Source: JAFLCA01 sp041907145
GTDB lineage: Bacteria; Bdellovibrionota_C; UBA2361; JAFLCA01
NCBI GenBank assembly: GCA_041907145.1
Contig: JAYRHW010000029.1
Coordinates: 1 to 9,207 of the forward strand
DNA: 9,207 nucleotides
Direction of reading: 5' to 3'
The notes under the pieces are model-generated. The model searched no databases. It had not been told where the DNA came from and saw nothing but the letters and a program-made list of their open reading frames with translations. This document shows, in pieces, positions 7,901-9,207 of this stretch. Numbering within the stretch: the first letter of the stretch is position 1; each line of letters begins with the position of its first letter. The position numbers and the translations under genes are program-made.

Positions 7901-9207
7901 GAAAACGCCAACACTCCGCCAATTGAAAGATTTGGAAATCCTAAGTTAGCGAAGCTTGAGGAAACTATAAAGAAGTTGGACAACTGGCTGGCTGCGGACA
8001 CTGGCAGCACTCAGCGCAACGAGGGTCCATACCATCAGCGAACACCGCGTTCGGTTGATCGAGATACGCTATCCGCTGCCCGAGAGTTGCTGGGTCAGAG
8101 ATTGACCAGCCTGCGAGACAACGAAATTCCGCGTCTCAAGGAAATCAATTCGCATAGCGGAAGGAAGTACGACAACTACCCCGACGTATTTAAGGCGGCA
8201 GAGAAGTTAGCACTCGCTGAGCGTCGCTACGGAGTCGGCAGCTCAGATATTGGGCTCGAGGGAAGACTTTCCACCGTTGCGGAACATCCGGAGGTGACCC
8301 GGGCCCGCGATCAACTTGCCGAGGCTAAGCGAATCGCTCGAGCGGACATAAGACGCGACGCGCGAGCGGCTCAGGTCGACCGAGACGGAGAGAAGTACGG
8401 GTGGCAGTCCGAGCTGATCGAGGCGAAGAAGAGACTTATAGACTGCAATACCGTCCTTGAGCGCACCAAGCATCTGCCGGAATCTAGCGAACTCCGCGAG
8501 CTCGCCAAGGCAAACCGAGCAGCAGCCCGCGCAGAAGTCGCCATCGAGACGAACGTCTTCAAGCGCGCCATCCAGAACGGCTATTCAGGTAAATGGGAAA
8601 TTAAGTTGGCGCGAGAAATCGCGAAGCTCGAGCGCACAGTCGCCTTCGATCCTGTGCTTGGAATCACCGCAGATCCTCGGTACCTGGAACTCAATCATGA
8701 CTTTAACCGCATTCAAACGGCAGCAGCGCAGCGGCAACGGAGTGAGGCTCCAGCGCGTAAGCTCTATCAGCAGTATGAGGCAAAAAAGGCTCAAATTATG
8801 GGGAGCGATGAGCTTCCGAAATTAAGAGATTTGAGGCTGAGCCTGCTACGTGCTGAGACTGACTTGTCATGCTCCCCGAAGTATCGACGGCCGAACAGTC
8901 CGAACGAGCCGAACGTGATAGAAAGCAATAACCAACTACGAAGTAGGATCGAGGACCTTAAGCAAAGGCTTCCTATCCTCGAGCGAGTCGACCAGCTTGC
9001 CCGCCGCGACGGCTACTCCACACCTCAGGAAATCAAGGCTGCACGAACAATCGCTGTCATAGAGCGCAAAGTCGGGAATCAGAATCTGACCATGGATGAA
9101 CTTGCGCTTCGACTCAAACCTAAAGAGCTAGCTGATTTGCAGGCTGCCTGGAGCTCGTATCGCGGCGCGCAAACGGAGGCGCGACGATTGGCTTTCAACG
9201 CAAAGAT
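1157..9207 (+). CDS. Giant multidomain protein with annexin-like repeats (3' end outside window)
   Basis: A single frame runs from the ATG at 1157 to the right edge without a stop: 2,683 codons plus two bases. Upstream in-frame stops at 1136 and 1100 limit the start; a TTG at 1145 is the only alternative. The ribosome site is weak (CAGG, four bases before ATG). Domain order by sequence character: head 1-275; duplicated annexin-like units 276-1095; charged helices 1096-1435; Gly/Ala-rich hydrophobic region 1436-1695; Pro/Gly/Ser linker 1756-1875; charged ~70-residue repeats 1876 onward. There is no Sec signal peptide, no recognisable enzyme motif and only five cysteines (835, 982, 1229, 2430, 2572). 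The gene follows the two-gene operon in the same direction after 194 bases. It is probably a structural, adhesive or membrane-associated protein, possibly secreted by a C-terminal-signal route not visible here. The frame is near certain; the function is inference. Confidence 0.95.
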   Translation, partial: MSPRNPAGASVDTSTAPVSTDLGSLTLSPAELTAAAPSPSEAITSSAVLDEGALQANNELIDATREAQSRGHHHTIAQDIADEHRTLQRAGFEGSQGFVVSGPLQTTSATATTSTSQANEQLHEHILSLALSGTKKKTGAVTDDAELAEFVRQHPELSQYIKELQQARDQALKTAQEGKQSSLDSAASLNAKLDVIATLLEGSPIAPSLRMGDTVAKEAFISESKRKFENADEGAALAAYVWDRAADKLAAAEAKRLQDIAAGDKILSPFVDAKTVAAVADALAKTPATAPEAVRQLRTTLEAKGMDMHRALDPATPEGQAFANLIEKNSASPEIARQLKLMFFAAQLRADTYETSTKLPPEQTIDRFLALSLDDRRVVDSYFLAISKKTADRYLFEAYTGMRDYRREQGGTVLSREPTENREGIIAKIVLARARAEGFSVGFKEGRELDEGAFRKSVEKILDSKFGLSPSQSEIAKSMPGGLKALDALDYRMRVESAAAQLASVIEKPQGLSSEALAARRAEILANVLPAALTTDTHTKINLAPQFIQTLEALPVEERRALAVAYQTKTGMSLEQSARSFVSPEVAEQALVSLSVLLAADSAESTTLVQATGVAGKIDALGKALPSQDPEQLSFNARELYDALTAQGLSVNRVLDVSLDEGKAFDSQLRAQLKDENLVRQAKAALFAVELEREAAPTAYALPSQGMVGYFLGLGKEERATIERYFKGINEGSAEKYLIDAFSGARNYQRINGQSIDKRGDRPDQKQIITALIISAAEEQGKPLQLKDGQLADPALIESTLRSMFSENKNDPYYADYAFRTVTTVAPPQELQGLCRQALLIQTLQGLDNGASNKPVADIDAHNAEILTQNLKHMLAADPASGGNLAAPLVSFLGELSPERRAGLRDEYQRQTGRDLLTDIRAGMTGHLPAQADFVLGQAAMALGRDDYERSAGFITQSLAQSGKLTPQTFTDLLRGLDADGCLKGDPKSVDRLNRTIAAYEAMSGGDTFAQLLERNGIKPALVDAVRSGDRATIDAFNLRAALKGSGNPIQELHQLLGGEFNLNSRPELAAAYEKTFGEKFGDVRQTVVLEMAKAYREDVELRRKILDNLRSAASKDMEQLQEHDFSAADAAKTLIPIYGIYNAGTKFFYIWDGAYEAQAKDMARRAEENSKMTDVYVEKALRLKEVDKWNTEAAKLLEKAAELQAQGDQQGAAALDQQATVLFTKSQCRMLDVPFPTESLEGRTEAAQALAREHAELIKQNASTTEIEKKGQEAKAALDALIRGPWGPHQSKLVGESIKSVIEIDPSIDPRRDPKARIWSVKLMTNAEGTGYLDSIPESALALTDEENKQLADSTPGVRAFQEREIREQKRAQFEIEREFARNRMRPMGEKNLALLDLEFRYIHRKNMAEFQRDWDQVMANFDRTEGQLKAARTVVLVAGAMATGGAGLPYMLAITAGSHLVQGAGDVAVGNKGWKEAGHTFVYEGGKDLLNVAMAGGMSSLTNSARFGSFMKTLSGANKVPTSLLGRTVLTGRQLAVSGVSGSTFGVGMEATNLSWDVMLSGRDISYDEMRNRLTTAGALGFTGGLAGGGSSMLRGAVTNQGLLGSATRGLISTAEYSFAGASSQFQIGWGPNGSFGVQRQGFDAFTAISAVGSTYVGNRAAAHHAPGNNPNKLHSFALFQPEPGVYSTPGVRNFSVHAAELKPVTDRLASLVGRGNPHPIDTSPLSPQAVALSKEIAHIEQTLKHGALVSQPDAAPSAGLLPLLGGASEAPRLPGGSQAPHLLPSAEHGTPLLGTTAHGTSLATSGGSARVPLLETGASPTIHASAPGGAISEPPAPGNQSAGTKAKGSAPTGEQPGTASSSSDSNPGQRRSLTADERVGLEKRLAELKAEFADGLAKAKVDKKDGAYDRRAAAKIAGLDATESQALKEAKAEQFLIKENLKKTGTDAVSGPERQRLQERLAVLTEKTIPIETDVDKLSKKYRPDPKKPEEYAAMEKAIRDIAVINNRSKISNGLEGLTESQTNRLKAAYKVLDDVKYSRGVEAKLAKQEAKLASKAAKGDWAPEHLKAEKALARAQAELKVLERTLPEGTAKDTRLGAARDQVAAAKRDVRIEREVAHEVRLNGQGTPDEFKAARDFVRAREEFLAAGPGKASPEVERRFTDTLAHHMSVQEAANKTAIINGDNGVIAKRLEKTTAKIKDSSEIEPLRVARKEAAEIDAVLKMQRKEREVITKAREVAIKQLAQENANTPPIERFGNPKLAKLEETIKKLDNWLAADTGSTQRNEGPYHQRTPRSVDRDTLSAARELLGQRLTSLRDNEIPRLKEINSHSGRKYDNYPDVFKAAEKLALAERRYGVGSSDIGLEGRLSTVAEHPEVTRARDQLAEAKRIARADIRRDARAAQVDRDGEKYGWQSELIEAKKRLIDCNTVLERTKHLPESSELRELAKANRAAARAEVAIETNVFKRAIQNGYSGKWEIKLAREIAKLERTVAFDPVLGITADPRYLELNHDFNRIQTAAAQRQRSEAPARKLYQQYEAKKAQIMGSDELPKLRDLRLSLLRAETDLSCSPKYRRPNSPNEPNVIESNNQLRSRIEDLKQRLPILERVDQLARRDGYSTPQEIKAARTIAVIERKVGNQNLTMDELALRLKPKELADLQAAWSSYRGAQTEARRLAFNAK
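1982..2995 (+). repeat. Duplicated module, unit 1 (residues ~276-613)
   Basis: This is the first of two tandem copies of a helical module of about 343 residues. Residues 306-448 align with 649-791 without any gap. The best block is F368-G411 against F711-Q754: 16 of 44 identical and most others conservative (shared Phe-Leu, Tyr-Phe, Tyr-Leu, Arg-x-Tyr-x-Arg positions). Further on the offset changes by one residue, to 342, for Ala-Glu-Ile-Leu (522-525 against 864-867) and for 542-575 against 884-917. The recurring short pattern (Leu, then Glu-x-Arg, four residues, Tyr, then Thr-Gly and Leu) resembles helices C-D of an annexin repeat. Unit boundaries are approximate to about ten residues. Confidence 0.75.
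2996..4036 (+). repeat. Duplicated module, unit 2 (residues ~614-960)
   Basis: This second copy has a five-residue insertion near 624-640 relative to unit 1 and is otherwise nearly gap-free. Its clearest annexin-like stretch is residues 885-930. There a helix ending Phe-Leu-Gly-Glu-Leu precedes Ser-Pro-Glu-Arg-Arg, Tyr908, Gln-Thr-Gly-Arg-Asp-Leu-Leu (911-917) and Gly-Met-Thr-Gly (923-926). That order matches the end of an annexin repeat: Arg, Tyr, Tyr-Gly/Thr-Gly with Asp-Leu, then a Ser/Thr-Gly turn. A 343-residue unit is close to the size of a four-repeat annexin core, so each unit may be one diverged core; only some of the four positions are convincing by eye. Confidence 0.7.
4037..4441 (+). 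repeat. Partial third unit with the clearest annexin-like repeat (residues ~961-1095)
   Basis: Residues 1000-1049 line up without gaps against my memory of the repeat 1-to-2 junction of vertebrate annexin A5: an aromatic, Gly-x-Asp, Leu, a helix, then Ala-aromatic-x-Leu-x-x-Ala-Leu-Lys-Gly-x-Gly (1036-1047). The following half (1048-1094) keeps the expected Ile, Leu-Leu, Arg-x-Glu-Leu, Ala-Ala-Tyr, Phe-Gly (1077-1078) and Phe-x-Asp positions. The Lys-Gly-x-Gly loop of the type II calcium site is present at 1044-1047. The acidic residue expected about 40 positions later is not in register (Thr1087-Val1088), though D1083 and E1091 are near. The membrane-binding loop shape may therefore be kept while calcium affinity is altered or lost. 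The fold is likely; calcium binding is unproven. Confidence 0.65.
4442..5458 (+). other. Giant protein residues 1096-1434: charged helical stalk
   Basis: This long stretch is rich in Glu, Lys, Arg, Gln and Ala, with hydrophobic positions at helix spacing and few prolines. It suggests extended amphipathic helices or coiled coil. One short aromatic, uncharged insert (about residues 1135-1155: Ile-Pro-Ile-Tyr-Gly, Phe-Phe-Tyr-Ile-Trp) breaks the pattern and could contact a membrane or pack against the annexin-like module before it. A less helical part at about 1277-1350 contains Gly-Pro-Trp-Gly-Pro and several Asp-Pro pairs. No family is recognised. Confidence 0.5.
5462..6241 (+). other. Gly/Ala-rich hydrophobic region (residues 1436-1695)
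   Basis: Residues 1436-1458 are uncharged and hydrophobic, with Gly at 1441, 1446, 1447, 1449 and 1459, and could form a membrane-inserting helix. The next 230 residues alternate Gly/Ala/Ser-rich hydrophobic helices (for example Ala1579 to Gly1592) with short charged turns and then Gly, Ser, Phe and Tyr-rich sequence. Regions of this look lie in the middle of many large secreted bacterial proteins, including polymorphic toxins, between the export-related part and the C-terminal payload; that is a resemblance in composition, not a family match. It is the only clearly membrane-compatible stretch in the visible protein. Confidence 0.55.
6422..6781 (+). other. Pro/Gly/Ser/Ala-rich linker (residues 1756-1875)
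   Basis: About 120 residues of low complexity, dominated by Gly, Ser, Pro, Ala, Thr and Leu, with few charges until the end. Short motifs recur: Leu-Leu-Pro or Pro-Leu-Leu followed by Gly, and His-Gly-Thr. It probably forms a flexible, unfolded hinge separating the annexin-like and hydrophobic half from the charged C-terminal rod. Confidence 0.65.
6782..9207 (+). repeat. Degenerate ~70-residue helical repeats, about ten copies (residues 1876-2683+)
   Basis: After about 100 charged helical residues, a short anchor recurs. The clearest copies are KPEEYAAME (1991), APEHLKAEK (2066), TPDEFKAAR (2131), YPDVFKAAE (2341) and TPQEIKAAR (2622). Weaker ones are NGVIAKRLE (2188), NPKLAKLEE (2261), WQSELIEAK (2416), GKWEIKLAR (2478) and SDELPKLRD (2550). 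Spacings run 57 to 80 residues and average about 70; the last two are 72 each. A second motif, Leu-Glu-Arg-Thr (2086, 2434, 2491), falls 13-20 residues after an anchor. Each unit reads as a helical hairpin: turn with Pro/Gly, helix, Pro-Glu turn, long Ala/Arg-rich helix. The array runs off the window edge. Function unknown; a spacer or rod is the simplest reading. Confidence 0.7.

Noticed and set aside
1..9207. CRISPR array, tRNA, rRNA, insertion sequence or att site
   Set aside because: No regularly spaced identical repeats, cloverleaf, ribosomal motifs, transposase or flanking terminal repeats were seen. The repeats in the giant gene are degenerate at the protein level only.

Overview
The window is bacterial DNA, moderately GC-rich by eye. 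All supported genes lie on the + strand. There are no introns, rRNA, tRNA, CRISPR or transposase genes. The left end holds about 450 bases with no convincing gene. A compact two-gene unit follows: a 50-residue two-helix membrane peptide (448-600), then a 121-residue YkgJ-type CxxCxxCC cysteine-cluster protein (597-962), joined by a 4-base ATGA overlap. A 194-base gap follows, with a long near-perfect inverted repeat ending in a T run and a tandem octamer.

Everything from 1157 to the right edge is one uninterrupted reading frame: 2,683 codons with no stop, still open at 9207. It is one giant gene cut by the window. Short ORFs within this interval in other frames or on the other strand are shadows. 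I translated the frame line by line and found no frameshift.

The giant protein divides by sequence character. Residues 1-275 are a Ser/Thr/Ala-rich head without a signal peptide, then charged helices. Residues 276-1095 are two tandem units of about 343 residues plus a partial third. Their best-preserved segments read like annexin repeats. Residues 1096-1435 are charged amphipathic helix. Residues 1436-1695 are a Gly/Ala-rich hydrophobic region with one likely membrane-inserting stretch. Residues 1756-1875 are a Pro/Gly/Ser/Ala linker. From 1876 to the edge is a highly charged helical region with about ten degenerate copies of a ~70-residue repeat. Only five cysteines occur in 2,683 residues.

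Taxon: YkgJ-type proteins and small two-helix membrane peptides are widespread in bacteria, and giant helical/Gly-rich proteins are known from several predatory or symbiotic lineages. The sequence does not settle the phylum. The main discovery candidate is the giant protein: an annexin-like, internally duplicated module joined to a Gly-rich hydrophobic region and a long repeat rod. This could be a membrane-associated or cell-surface system, but no catalytic domain is visible in this part.
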